36,451 nucleotides of DNA, from positions 1 through 36,451 of the forward strand of contig JADFUR010000022.1 in the NCBI GenBank assembly GCA_015222055.1, written 5' to 3'. Numbering within the stretch: position 1 is the first letter of the stretch; every line of letters starts with the position of its first letter. A program made the position numbers and the translations under genes. The notes below the pieces were generated by a model. It did not search any database. It was not told where the DNA came from and saw nothing but the letters and a program-made list of their open reading frames with translations. This document shows positions 27,340 through 35,291 of the stretch, piece after piece. The stretch is from Bacteroidota bacterium (GTDB lineage Bacteria > Bacteroidota > Bacteroidia > Bacteroidales > B39-G9).

Positions 27340-28245
27340 ATGGAAAAAAATCATATTAATCATCTTCTTGAATTAGAAGCAGAATCAATATATGTAATTC
27401 GTGAAGTTGCATCACAATTTGAACATCCAACTATGTTATTTTCAGGTGGAAAAGATTCTATTGTCATGTTTCATCTGGCAAGGAAAGCTTTTTGGCCTGC
27501 AAAAGTACCTTTTCCTCTATTACATATAGACACAGGTCATAATTTTAAAGAAACTATTGAATTTAGAGATAATCTTGTAAAAAAGACAGAAGCCAAACTT
27601 ATAGTTGGTTATGTGCAAGACGCTATTGATTCCGGCAAATCTATTGAAGAGAAAGGAGTTAATGCCAGTAGAAATATTTTACAAACAACAACTTTGCTTG
27701 ATTCCATTGAAAAAAATAAATTCGATGCTGCTATGGGTGGTGCACGCAGAGATGAAGAAAAAGCAAGAGCTAAAGAACGTTTTTTCTCTCACAGAGATGA
27801 ATTTGGGCAATGGGATCCGAAAAACCAAAGACCTGAACTATGGAATATCTTTAATGGCAAAAAAAATATGGGTGAGCATTTCAGAGTATTTCCAATAAGT
27901 AATTGGACAGAAATGGATATTTGGCAATATATTCTTATGGAAAATATTGAGATACCAAAGCTCTATTTTACTCACAAACGAGAAGTTTTTAATCGTGACG
28001 GTATTTGGCTTGCTAATGCACCATTTATGCAACTAAAAAAAGACGAACAAATTGAAGTTAGAGATGTTCGTTGTCGTACAATTGGAGACATTACATGCAC
28101 GGGAGTAACTCTTTCTAAAGCAAACACTCTTGAAGATATTATACAGGAAGTTGCCGCTACAAGAACTACTGAACGTGGAGGAAGAGCTGATGACAAACGC
28201 TCAGAAGCTGCAATGGAAGACAGGAAAAAAGAAGGATATTTTTAA
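27340..28245 (+). CDS. cysD: Sulfate adenylyltransferase small subunit
   Basis: A 301-residue subunit that with CysN makes adenosine 5'-phosphosulfate (APS) from ATP and sulfate. The PP-loop SGGKDSIVMFHLARKAF lies near residue 37, followed by HIDTGHNFKE, the AMGGARRDEEKARAKER segment and the conserved RVFPISNWTEMDIWQYI. The ATG at 27340 matches the usual N-terminus (NHLLELEAESIYVIREV follows at once); ten extra codons upstream run into the promoter. cysN begins 42 bases after the stop, so the two form an operon, and cysH is divergent. Confidence 0.97.
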   Translation: MEKNHINHLLELEAESIYVIREVASQFEHPTMLFSGGKDSIVMFHLARKAFWPAKVPFPLLHIDTGHNFKETIEFRDNLVKKTEAKLIVGYVQDAIDSGKSIEEKGVNASRNILQTTTLLDSIEKNKFDAAMGGARRDEEKARAKERFFSHRDEFGQWDPKNQRPELWNIFNGKKNMGEHFRVFPISNWTEMDIWQYILMENIEIPKLYFTHKREVFNRDGIWLANAPFMQLKKDEQIEVRDVRCRTIGDITCTGVTLSKANTLEDIIQEVAATRTTERGGRADDKRSEAAMEDRKKEGYF

Positions 28246-28287
28246 TATTCAATTATCATTAATAAAAGATTTTAATTTTTTGTATTT

Positions 28288-29583
28288 ATGGCAAAAGAAA
28301 TAAAAAACTATACCGAAGAAAAAAAATCCGGTTATTTAAATATGGAACTTTTACGTTTCACTACTGCTGGTAGTGTTGACGATGGCAAAAGTACTTTAAT
28401 TGGCAGATTATTATACGATAGCAAAGCAATATTTCAAGACCAAATGGAAGCCATTGAAATTGCTAGCGAAAGAAAAGGTGATGAAGAGGTTAATTTGGCT
28501 TTACTAACAGATGGTCTTCGTGCAGAGAGAGAACAAGGGATTACTATAGATGTTGCATATCGTTATTTTGCAACTCCTAAACGCAAATTTATTATTGCCG
28601 ACACACCTGGTCATATTCAATATACTCGCAATATGGTTACTGGTGCATCAACGGCTAATGTTGCTGTCATATTAATTGATGCACGTAATGGGGTATTAGA
28701 ACAAACAATACGGCATGCTTATATTGCTTCTCTTTTACAAATTCCACATATTATTGTTTGTGTAAACAAAATGGATTTGGTTGATTACAATAAAGAAAAT
28801 TTCGAGAATATTCGTAATGATTTCAACAAATTCTCAGCAAAATTAAATGTTAAAGACGTTAGATTTGTTCCTGTTAGTGCCAAAGTTGGTGATAATATAG
28901 TTGACCGCTCTGAAAATATGGATTGGTACAATGGTCCTACCCTATTATATCTTTTAGAAAATATTCACATTAGCAACGATTATAATTTTGTCGATTGCAG
29001 ATTTCCTGTTCAATACGTTATTAGGCCTCAATCAAAAGAATTTCCTGATTACAGAGGCTATGCTGGAAGAGTTGCCGGAGGAGTTTTTAAAATAAACGAT
29101 AAAGTTAAAATTTTACCTTCTGGCTTTACATCAGTAATAAAATCTATTGACACTATGGGAGAAAGTCTCGAAGAAGCCTTTCCTCCTCAATCGGTTACAA
29201 TTACTCTTAAAGACGATATTGACATAAGTCGTGGCGACATGATTGTTAGAGCCACTAATGGTCCTAATATAGGTCAGGATATTGATTTAATGGTTTGTTG
29301 GTTTAATGAAAAACCCTTGCAACTTAAAGGTAAATATGCAGTAAAGCATACAACCAAAGACGTAAGATGTATGGTTACTGAAATAAAATATAAAGTTAAT
29401 ATTAACAATCTGGAAAATAACACTGAAGATAAAACAATAGGTTTAAACGATATTGGCAGAATTTCTATTAGAACAACAAAACCGTTGTTATACGATTCTT
29501 ATAGAAAAAATAGAATTACCGGAAGCATAATTCTTATTGATGAAGCAACAAATGAGACTGTTGCTGCTGGAATGATTTTATAA
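28288..29583 (+). CDS. cysN: Sulfate adenylyltransferase large (GTPase) subunit
   Basis: A 431-residue translation-factor-like GTPase that drives APS synthesis by CysD. G1 is AGSVDDGKSTLIGRLL near residue 30, the REQGITIDVAYRYF switch lies near 80, G3 is DTPGHIQYTRNM, and G4 is NKMD. Beta-barrel domains 2 and 3 complete it (about 240-431). The protein ends after the elongation-factor-like part, so the C-terminal APS kinase (CysC) domain of NodQ-type fusions is absent. This fits with direct reduction of APS by the neighbouring cysH product. A strong terminator follows. Confidence 0.97.
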   Translation: MAKEIKNYTEEKKSGYLNMELLRFTTAGSVDDGKSTLIGRLLYDSKAIFQDQMEAIEIASERKGDEEVNLALLTDGLRAEREQGITIDVAYRYFATPKRKFIIADTPGHIQYTRNMVTGASTANVAVILIDARNGVLEQTIRHAYIASLLQIPHIIVCVNKMDLVDYNKENFENIRNDFNKFSAKLNVKDVRFVPVSAKVGDNIVDRSENMDWYNGPTLLYLLENIHISNDYNFVDCRFPVQYVIRPQSKEFPDYRGYAGRVAGGVFKINDKVKILPSGFTSVIKSIDTMGESLEEAFPPQSVTITLKDDIDISRGDMIVRATNGPNIGQDIDLMVCWFNEKPLQLKGKYAVKHTTKDVRCMVTEIKYKVNINNLENNTEDKTIGLNDIGRISIRTTKPLLYDSYRKNRITGSIILIDEATNETVAAGMIL

Positions 29584-29608
29584 AAAATAATTTATATTGA
29601 ATTTTCTT

Positions 29609-29656
29609 AAATTGGAATTAAATAATTAACACTAATTGTTTAATTCCAATTTTTTT
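29609..29656 (+). terminator. Terminator of cysDN, overlapping the nudix gene end
   Basis: A 14-bp perfect stem (29609-29622 with 29639-29652) with a 16-base loop is followed by a T tract ending at 29656. It terminates cysDN. The right arm and loop also encode the last seven residues and stop codon of the convergent Nudix gene, so the same DNA is coding on one strand and terminator on the other. Confidence 0.85.
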
Positions 29657-30072
29657 ATTGCAAAATCTAATATTGATTTATGATCAAAGGCTAATTCAGG
29701 CATATTATTCAACGAATACCATGCTACATTTTTTGCATCATCGCCTGCCTTTATATTTATATCAAGCGATTTGATAAAACCATAAAAAGCAACAGATATT
29801 GTTCTGTGTCGAGGGTCTCTGTCAATTGCATCAAAAGCAAATAATTGCTGCAAATCAATATTTTGTATACCTGATTCTTCGTATAATTCTCGTGAAGCGG
29901 CATTCTTTAACGTTTCATCCATATCGACAAATCCACCTGGAAAAGCCCAACTATTTTCAAATGGAGGGTTGCCTCTTTGAATTAATAAAATTTTAATATC
30001 AGAATTATCTTTATAAAAAATTAAACTATCTACTGTTAATGCAGGTCTTGGATATTTATATGTAACAGACAT
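29632..30072 (-). CDS. Nudix hydrolase
   Basis: A 146-residue hydrolase of nucleoside diphosphates linked to another group. The Nudix box is complete: GGFVDMDETLKNAASRELYE followed by ESGI (consensus GX5EX7REUXEEXGU), near residues 46-68. The N-terminus YKYPRPALTVDSLIFYKD and the RHRTISVAFYGF strand resemble the ADP-ribose / NrtR-like Nudix group, but no DNA-binding domain follows, so it is an enzyme only. The substrate is not determinable. Its C-terminal codons lie in the cysDN terminator. Confidence 0.93.
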   Translation of the reverse strand: MSVTYKYPRPALTVDSLIFYKDNSDIKILLIQRGNPPFENSWAFPGGFVDMDETLKNAASRELYEESGIQNIDLQQLFAFDAIDRDPRHRTISVAFYGFIKSLDINIKAGDDAKNVAWYSLNNMPELAFDHKSILDFAIKKLELNN

Positions 30073-30328
30073 ATTTTCGTTTAAGGTTTAAGATTCAAAG
30101 TTGAGCAAAATTCCGACACTTAAGGATTGAAGGATTAAAGTTGCTGAAAATGACATTAATCACAGCTGAAATTGCATTTTCTAATTTATCAAAACTTTGT
30201 GTTTCTCGTTTCGCTACTATTTTATTATTCGAAATACAATAAAATAACAATTAATAACCATTAAATAATTTAAAAATACCAGTCATTAAAAAACGCAAAC
30301 TGTTGAAGTACAAAATTACATTTAGATA

Positions 30329-30448
30329 CTAATTCTCTCGATCTTCAAACTTTTCGTTCTTCTTATTATTCTCTTTCTTAATTATTAAATAAATAAGAAC
30401 AACAACAATAACAAAAAATATTACTTTTGGTATTAGACTATAAGTCAT
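30329..30448 (-). CDS. 39-residue single-helix membrane miniprotein
   Basis: An ATG frame of 39 codons begins 6 bases after the ybjQ-like stop and encodes one hydrophobic helix (about residues 6-23, PKVIFFVIVVVLIYLII) followed by a strongly charged tail (KKENNKKNEKFEDREN). The layout is that of a small bitopic membrane protein with a cytosolic tail. The close spacing suggests cotranscription with the YbjQ-like gene. I do not recognise the family. In the rest of the 382-base gap (30073-30454) I see no further gene, only short direct repeats near 30075-30140. Confidence 0.5.
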   Translation of the reverse strand: MTYSLIPKVIFFVIVVVLIYLIIKKENNKKNEKFEDREN

Positions 30449-30454
30449 TTTATT

Positions 30455-30769
30455 CTATTTTAAGTTAACAGCGGTTCCGTAAGCTAAAATTTCGGAACAT
30501 CCCGACATAACGGCTGAAGTTGTAAATCGAACCTCAACAATTGCATCAGCACCTACACTTTTTGCATCATCAAGCATACGTTTAATTGACTGTTCGCGGG
30601 CATCAGCAAGGAGTTTTGTATATTCAGATATTTCCCCGCCAACAATATTTTTCAATCCTGCGAAAATATCACTCCCTATATTTCTGGCTCTAACAGTGCT
30701 ACCTCTTACCAAACCAATGGTTTTTACTATTTCTTTTCCTACAATCGTGTCAGATGTTGTAATTATCAT
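30455..30769 (-). CDS. YbjQ family protein (putative heavy-metal-binding domain)
   Basis: A 104-residue protein with the full YbjQ/UPF0145 pattern: MIITTSDTIVGKEIVKTIGL, VRGSTVRARNIGSDIFAGLKN at about residues 22-42, and GADAIVEVRFTTSAVMSGCSEILAYGTAV at the end. The family forms pentameric soluble beta-rich proteins of unclear function; the metal-binding label is historical. The length is normal. A 39-residue membrane miniprotein follows 6 bases downstream on the same strand. Confidence 0.95.
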   Translation of the reverse strand: MIITTSDTIVGKEIVKTIGLVRGSTVRARNIGSDIFAGLKNIVGGEISEYTKLLADAREQSIKRMLDDAKSVGADAIVEVRFTTSAVMSGCSEILAYGTAVNLK

Positions 30770-30939
30770 AATATTAAAATTATATATAAGTGTTAATACA
30801 TTGCATTTTACTATTTGTAATTTTGTTTCACGTCATTAACTTCGTGTCATTTAGCTGTTAATAACAATTAATGACTACTAAAGTATAAATAAACTCAAAA
30901 GTTAACCTTTTAGCAGCTTTTCTCATTAAAAAGCTAAAA

Positions 30940-31725
30940 TTACAATATTTGTTTAATAACTCTTAATCGATGTGTATATTTCTTTATTTCATTATTAAAA
31001 ATTCCTTGATGGTCAATTAAATCAACTCGCACTTTACCCGAGGCATGAATTATTTTTTTGCCATTCAAAATAACGCCAACATGAATAATATTACCTTCTT
31101 CATCATCAAAAAAAGCTAAATCGCCAGGCTTTGATTTTTCAATAAAACTAACTTCTTTCCCTAACTCAACTTGTTTCGATGCATCTCTGGGAATTTTTAT
31201 CCCATTAAGTTTATATACAATTTGAGTAAATCCCGAACAATCGATACCAAAAGGGGTGCGACCTCCCCAAAGATATGGTGTATCAACATAGTTTAAGGCA
31301 GAATCTTCAATTGCTGAGCGAATATCGTCTTCTTTGCTTTCTGAAATATCACCATAAAAATAAAACTGCTCATCATCAATATTAAATGATTTGTTCTCTG
31401 AATTATAAAAAGGCAATGTGCTTCCAGAAACAATCATAAAAGGAGTCTCTTTTTTAGCTCTTTGTATAACATTAACCGTTTCGTGAGATACAAAACTACT
31501 ATCTAAACATAATTTTTTATAAATAGTGGAGGTAATGTAATAACACATTTTTTCATCAATCCAACCTTCATAATCATCATAAAATAGATGTACGAGACAC
31601 CAACCGTTATTTTTTTCAAGTATCGAAAAATATTCACCAAACAAAATTTGTGTTACCATCTCGCTTTTATCAGTTGGTTCATTCCTTACAGGAATTATAC
31701 TTAAATATGCAATACCATATTCCAT
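30940..31725 (-). CDS. SH3 - NlpC/P60 cell-wall peptidase
   Basis: A 261-residue peptidase predicted to cut D-gamma-glutamyl-diamino acid bonds in peptidoglycan peptides, similar to YkfC. Two bacterial SH3-like domains occupy about residues 1-130 (EYFSILEKNNGWCLVHLFYD, GWIDEKM). The NlpC/P60 domain follows, with catalytic Cys163 in DCSGF, His215 in IIHVGV and His227 in IIHASG. There is no signal peptide, so it probably acts in the cytosol on recycled muropeptides. It is divergent from the 7TM-HD gene across a 182-base gap. Confidence 0.93.
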   Translation of the reverse strand: MEYGIAYLSIIPVRNEPTDKSEMVTQILFGEYFSILEKNNGWCLVHLFYDDYEGWIDEKMCYYITSTIYKKLCLDSSFVSHETVNVIQRAKKETPFMIVSGSTLPFYNSENKSFNIDDEQFYFYGDISESKEDDIRSAIEDSALNYVDTPYLWGGRTPFGIDCSGFTQIVYKLNGIKIPRDASKQVELGKEVSFIEKSKPGDLAFFDDEEGNIIHVGVILNGKKIIHASGKVRVDLIDHQGIFNNEIKKYTHRLRVIKQIL

Positions 31726-31907
31726 TTGCGTTTGTTTTAGTATGTCAAATATAATAAAAAATAAAGATTATTTTATTTTTTAATTAGCTTTGAAAAAAAA
31801 ATAAAATTATTTATACATTTGTTATGAGATGTTGCAATAAAACCCTAATTTTATTACTGAGAAAATATTAAATAATCTCTCTAAAAACAAATCAAACGAA
31901 ATTCATT

Positions 31908-34019
31908 ATGACAAAATTTTTCAATACCCTAAAAAGATATTATAACCTTACTTTTAAAACATTACTCTTCTTAATAACAGTTGTAATAATACTTTTTTTA
32001 TTCCCTTCGCAAGGAAAATTTCGTTTTGAGTTTCAAAAGGGCTCACCATGGAAACACCAAAATTTAATTGCTCCCTTTAATTTTGCCATACAAAAATCCG
32101 GAAAAGAAATATCTGCTGAAAAAGACAGCATACTAAATAATTTTAAGCCATATTTTAAATTTGACAATAAAATACAAAAAACACAACTTGACTTATTTCA
32201 TAAAAATTTCAAGAATAATTTTAAGAATTTTGCCAATAAAAATATATCAAAAGCCAAAACAAATGTACTTAAAACAGAATTTTTAACTTACTGCGACATT
32301 ATATTGAATAATATATACATAAATGGGGTTGTTCAATTTTCCGAAATATTAAAACAAACAAAAAAAGGGTCTTCAATTATAGTTGTCAAAAATAATGTGG
32401 CAGAAGAGCGTGATATATCAAAAATTTTTACTCCAAAAATTTCTTACAACTACATAAAACAAAATATCATAAAAAAATTTGAAACAAATAATAAATCATC
32501 TGATAAAATTAATTTTCTTAATTCATTAAAATTATACGACTATGTTGTTCCAAACTTATTTTATGATGAAGAGACTTCGAACAAAATAAAACAAAACTTA
32601 ATTAATGATCTTTCGCTTACAAAAGGTATGGTTCAGGCTGGAGAATTAATTGTTACCAAGGGTGAAATTATTAACACGAAAAAATTTCTAATTTTAAAAT
32701 CATTAAGATCTGAGTATGAAAAATCTTTAGGTTCGTCAACAAATTATCATTTAATTCTGCTAGGGCAAATAATCTTAATATTCGCATCTGTATTAGTACT
32801 GTTTCTTTTTCTCTACAATTTTCGAAAAGAGATACTGAAACACAACCTTAAAACCTCATTCATTTTGTTACTGGTTTTATTAATGGTATTTACATCGTCG
32901 AGGGTAATAAAATCGGATACTGTAAGTCTTAATATTATTCCTTTTGCAATATTACCAATAATAATAAGCACTTTTTACGACGATAGGCTGGCTTTGTTTA
33001 TTCATACAATTACTATATTATTGATAGGATTTATTGTCCCAAATGGTTTTGAATTTGTATTTCTACAATTTATTGTGGGTATTGTTGCTATTTTCAGCTT
33101 ATCGCAAATTCACAGACGCGGACAGTTATTTGTTTCCTCAATTTTGGTAGTTATTTCTTACTGCATTGTATATTTTGGTATGGCAATTATTCAAGAAGGA
33201 AATATTCGCGAAATAAATTTATATAATTTTGCATGGTTTGCAGGTAATGGTTTATTATTATTATCGGCTTATCCGTTAATTTATTTATTTGAGAAAATGT
33301 TTGGATTTTTATCAGACATCAGTTTAATGGAACTATCAGACACTAATAATACTTTATTACGCCAATTAGCCGAAAAAGCACCGGGTAGTTTTCAACATTC
33401 TCTTCAAGTTGCAAGTTTAGCCGAAGAAGCAATTTTCAAACTCGGAGGCAATCCGCTTCTAGTGAGAACAGGTGCACTTTATCATGATATTGGAAAATCG
33501 TTAAACCCTGAGTATTTTACCGAAAATCAAATTGCAGGAACTAATCCTCACGATAAGTTAAGCTTTGAAAAAAGTGCCGAAATAATTATTGAACATGTTA
33601 CCAAAGGCGTTGAACTGGCAAAAAAGAATAAACTGCCTCATCAAATTATTTCGTTTATAGAAACCCATCATGGTACAACTCAAGCTAAATATTTTTATCG
33701 CTCGTTTATGAACAAATATCCCGACAAAAAAATAGATATAAGCAAATATACTTATCCGGGGCCTGCTCCTTTCTCAAAAGAAACAGCTGTATTAATGATG
33801 GCAGATTCCATTGAAGCAGCATCGAGAAGCTTAAAAGTCTATACCGATAAAACAATTAACGATTTAATAGATACTATTATTAATTCTCAAATAGACGAAG
33901 GACAATTTAATAATGTAGAATTAACTTTTAAAGACATAAATTCTCTCAAAAACATATTTAAAAATAAAATTAAAAACATTTATCATACTCGTATTGAATA
34001 TCCTGAAGAGAATAAATAA
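31908..34019 (+). CDS. 7TM-HD cyclic-di-AMP phosphodiesterase, PgpH type
   Basis: A 703-residue membrane protein. One N-terminal helix (about 17-35) precedes an extracytoplasmic 7TMR-HDED domain (about 45-275), then a bundle of helices (about 280-460) and a cytosolic HD domain with H497 (QHSLQVA), H526-D527 in HDIGKS and H587/H588 in ETHHGT. This matches PgpH, which hydrolyses c-di-AMP. The ATG start is unambiguous. The last 26 codons plus about 40 bases of trailer are repeated in diverged form at 36153-36267, so the 3' end of this gene borders an accessory segment. Confidence 0.94.
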   Translation: MTKFFNTLKRYYNLTFKTLLFLITVVIILFLFPSQGKFRFEFQKGSPWKHQNLIAPFNFAIQKSGKEISAEKDSILNNFKPYFKFDNKIQKTQLDLFHKNFKNNFKNFANKNISKAKTNVLKTEFLTYCDIILNNIYINGVVQFSEILKQTKKGSSIIVVKNNVAEERDISKIFTPKISYNYIKQNIIKKFETNNKSSDKINFLNSLKLYDYVVPNLFYDEETSNKIKQNLINDLSLTKGMVQAGELIVTKGEIINTKKFLILKSLRSEYEKSLGSSTNYHLILLGQIILIFASVLVLFLFLYNFRKEILKHNLKTSFILLLVLLMVFTSSRVIKSDTVSLNIIPFAILPIIISTFYDDRLALFIHTITILLIGFIVPNGFEFVFLQFIVGIVAIFSLSQIHRRGQLFVSSILVVISYCIVYFGMAIIQEGNIREINLYNFAWFAGNGLLLLSAYPLIYLFEKMFGFLSDISLMELSDTNNTLLRQLAEKAPGSFQHSLQVASLAEEAIFKLGGNPLLVRTGALYHDIGKSLNPEYFTENQIAGTNPHDKLSFEKSAEIIIEHVTKGVELAKKNKLPHQIISFIETHHGTTQAKYFYRSFMNKYPDKKIDISKYTYPGPAPFSKETAVLMMADSIEAASRSLKVYTDKTINDLIDTIINSQIDEGQFNNVELTFKDINSLKNIFKNKIKNIYHTRIEYPEENK

Positions 34020-34061
34020 ATTGGGGAATTGATATATTGTTGAATTGTTAAATTGTTGAAT
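33942..34061 (+). repeat. Left copy of the direct repeat (intact 3' end of the 7TM-HD gene)
   Basis: This copy holds the last codons of the 7TM-HD gene (IKNIYHTRIEYPEENK then stop) and an AT-rich trailer ending in TTGTTGAA-type short repeats. It aligns with 36153-36267. The core from ATTAAAAACATTTATCATAC onward has few mismatches; upstream codons are more diverged. Confidence 0.9.
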
Positions 34062-34113
34062 TGTTGATTGTTGGTGACTACTGTTAAATAGTGTTTATAC
34101 CACACGATACAAT

Positions 34114-34803
34114 GTCGAGTAGGCAAGGGGAATTTCACCCCAAGCCTCTCACAGAACCGTACGTGAAAGTCTCCCTTCATACAGCTCTTCAAGTTCGTGT
34201 AACCATTTCAGGTTACGGTTTTGCTATTAAGCTCATCTTATTTAAACATAATTGGCTCAGCATTCCTGAACTTGTCAGCCCCTTTGCTCCAGTTTCATTA
34301 CAAAACCTTCATCGCTACTACGAGCTAATCCGTCACATTACACAACATCGGTTTTCAGCCTTGTGAGGAGTTCTCCTTGTGATTTTCCCTTAGCATTTAT
34401 GTAATGCTTCCCGTGTTCCGTAAATAAGCCCAAATAAAAGTCATGTCCCCTATATCCCGGTTGCCTTACAGACAGTAAACAGATTTCCTCTGTAATTATC
34501 CTAACTTTCGCACGACAAAATTAGTTTTGACAACTTGTATCGCTTCTCGAGACTTCATCGGAAGATTTACTTTCGTTCATCTCTTTTATTCATACCTGAC
34601 TACTCTTGTTAGCCTTTTCCCCTATCCGCTCAATACCATATTGTTGCCAATAAAGCACCGTAGGGCGGTTTGCAAACACTTCCTGTAAAGCGTATGCGGA
34701 GGGTCGTCTCTAATTTAAAAATTCCTCCATCTTATTTACAGCATTGCAATGTTTTCTATTCAAAGAACTTTTCTTTGTGCCATTCATTGCATTCACGGCA
34801 CAC
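34114..34803 (-). other. Group II intron RNA without an encoded reverse transcriptase
   Basis: Read on the minus strand, the segment opens GTGTG (34803-34799), matching the GUGYG 5' consensus, and ends CTCGAC (34119-34114), matching the 3' AY rule. Domain V (34187-34154) is textbook: 34 nt, the AGC triad in GAGCTGTATG, a GAGA (GNRA) tetraloop and the AC bulge before GTACGGTTC. Domain VI follows with a candidate branch-point A bulged between CCT and CTC, seven bases from the 3' end. Domain III-like sequence (GTAGTAGCGATGAAG) precedes a domain IV of only about 90 nt, too short for any maturase. The 5' boundary is less certain than the 3' one. Confidence 0.82.
34154..34187 (-). ncRNA. Group II intron domain V
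   Basis: The 34-nt catalytic hairpin has a 9-10 bp lower stem (GAGCTGTAT with GTACGGTTC), an AC bulge, and a 5-bp upper stem capped by GAGA. All pairs are Watson-Crick or G:U, so the catalytic element looks intact. Confidence 0.9.
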
Positions 34804-34946
34804 CGTGCGGTAGCGGGGCAACTAATATAAAAGCATAATAGGCATAGTAGCTATTTCTTATTTTTCTCTACAACTGTTGTATTCTGATGATTTTTGCTTA
34901 GTTAATTGTTGAAAAATTTCCTATTTCTGTCATTTTATATTCCTAC

Positions 34947-35291
34947 TTATTTAAAATTATTATATATTCTTTCTTTGTCTTCTATATCCTTTTTTGATTT
35001 ATGATATATCTCAATAAATACTATTTTATCCTCTTTTTCAAAATGAGCATATATAATTCGAAATCCAGAATTAACTCCTTTACCTTTAAAGCTTTTACTA
35101 GCAATCTTTTTAACTTTTATTACACATGTCTCTAATCCCAAATTATCTATTCTAAAGCTAAAAGGCGGTCTTCCATTTGGATTTACATTCAAAACTTTCT
35201 TTACAATCGCTACATCTTCTATAATAGTTCTATACTTTTTTGTAAGTTTTTTTAAATCTTTTTTAAATTCATTTAATTCTTCAATAGTCAT
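34947..35291 (-). CDS. RelE/ParE-superfamily-like toxin
   Basis: A 114-residue basic protein resembling the RelE/HigB/YoeB toxin fold: an N-terminal helical hairpin (ELNEFKKDLKKLTKKYRTI) and a beta-sheet region with GFRIIYAHFEKEDKIVFIEI and YHKSKKD. Candidate active-site residues by position are R78, Y81, Y96 and K98. Members usually cut mRNA on the ribosome or act on gyrase; which applies here cannot be read from sequence. Its ATG overlaps the stop of the HTH-Panacea gene (ATGA), so it is translated from the same message, antitoxin first. Confidence 0.82.
   Translation of the reverse strand: MTIEELNEFKKDLKKLTKKYRTIIEDVAIVKKVLNVNPNGRPPFSFRIDNLGLETCVIKVKKIASKSFKGKGVNSGFRIIYAHFEKEDKIVFIEIYHKSKKDIEDKERIYNNFK

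Noticed and set aside
30422-30429. TACTTTTG promoter box on the plus strand
   Set aside because: No plus-strand gene follows for about 1.5 kb, and the box lies within the small minus-strand frame; probably chance.
34038-34075. TTGTTGAA-type short repeats after the 7TM-HD gene as a replication or partition site
   Set aside because: Similar low-complexity runs occur in other intergenic gaps here (for example near 1950), and nothing nearby suggests an origin.
34091-34366. Open frame of 91 codons on the plus strand
   Set aside because: It lies antisense across domains III-VI of the group II intron, and its apparent conservation would come from the intron RNA.
34114-34513. A shorter group II intron starting at GTGCG (minus strand, 34513)
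   Set aside because: This leaves only about 400 nt, too little for domain I. The sequence upstream to 34803 is structured and GC-richer in the same way, so GTGTG at 34803 fits better.
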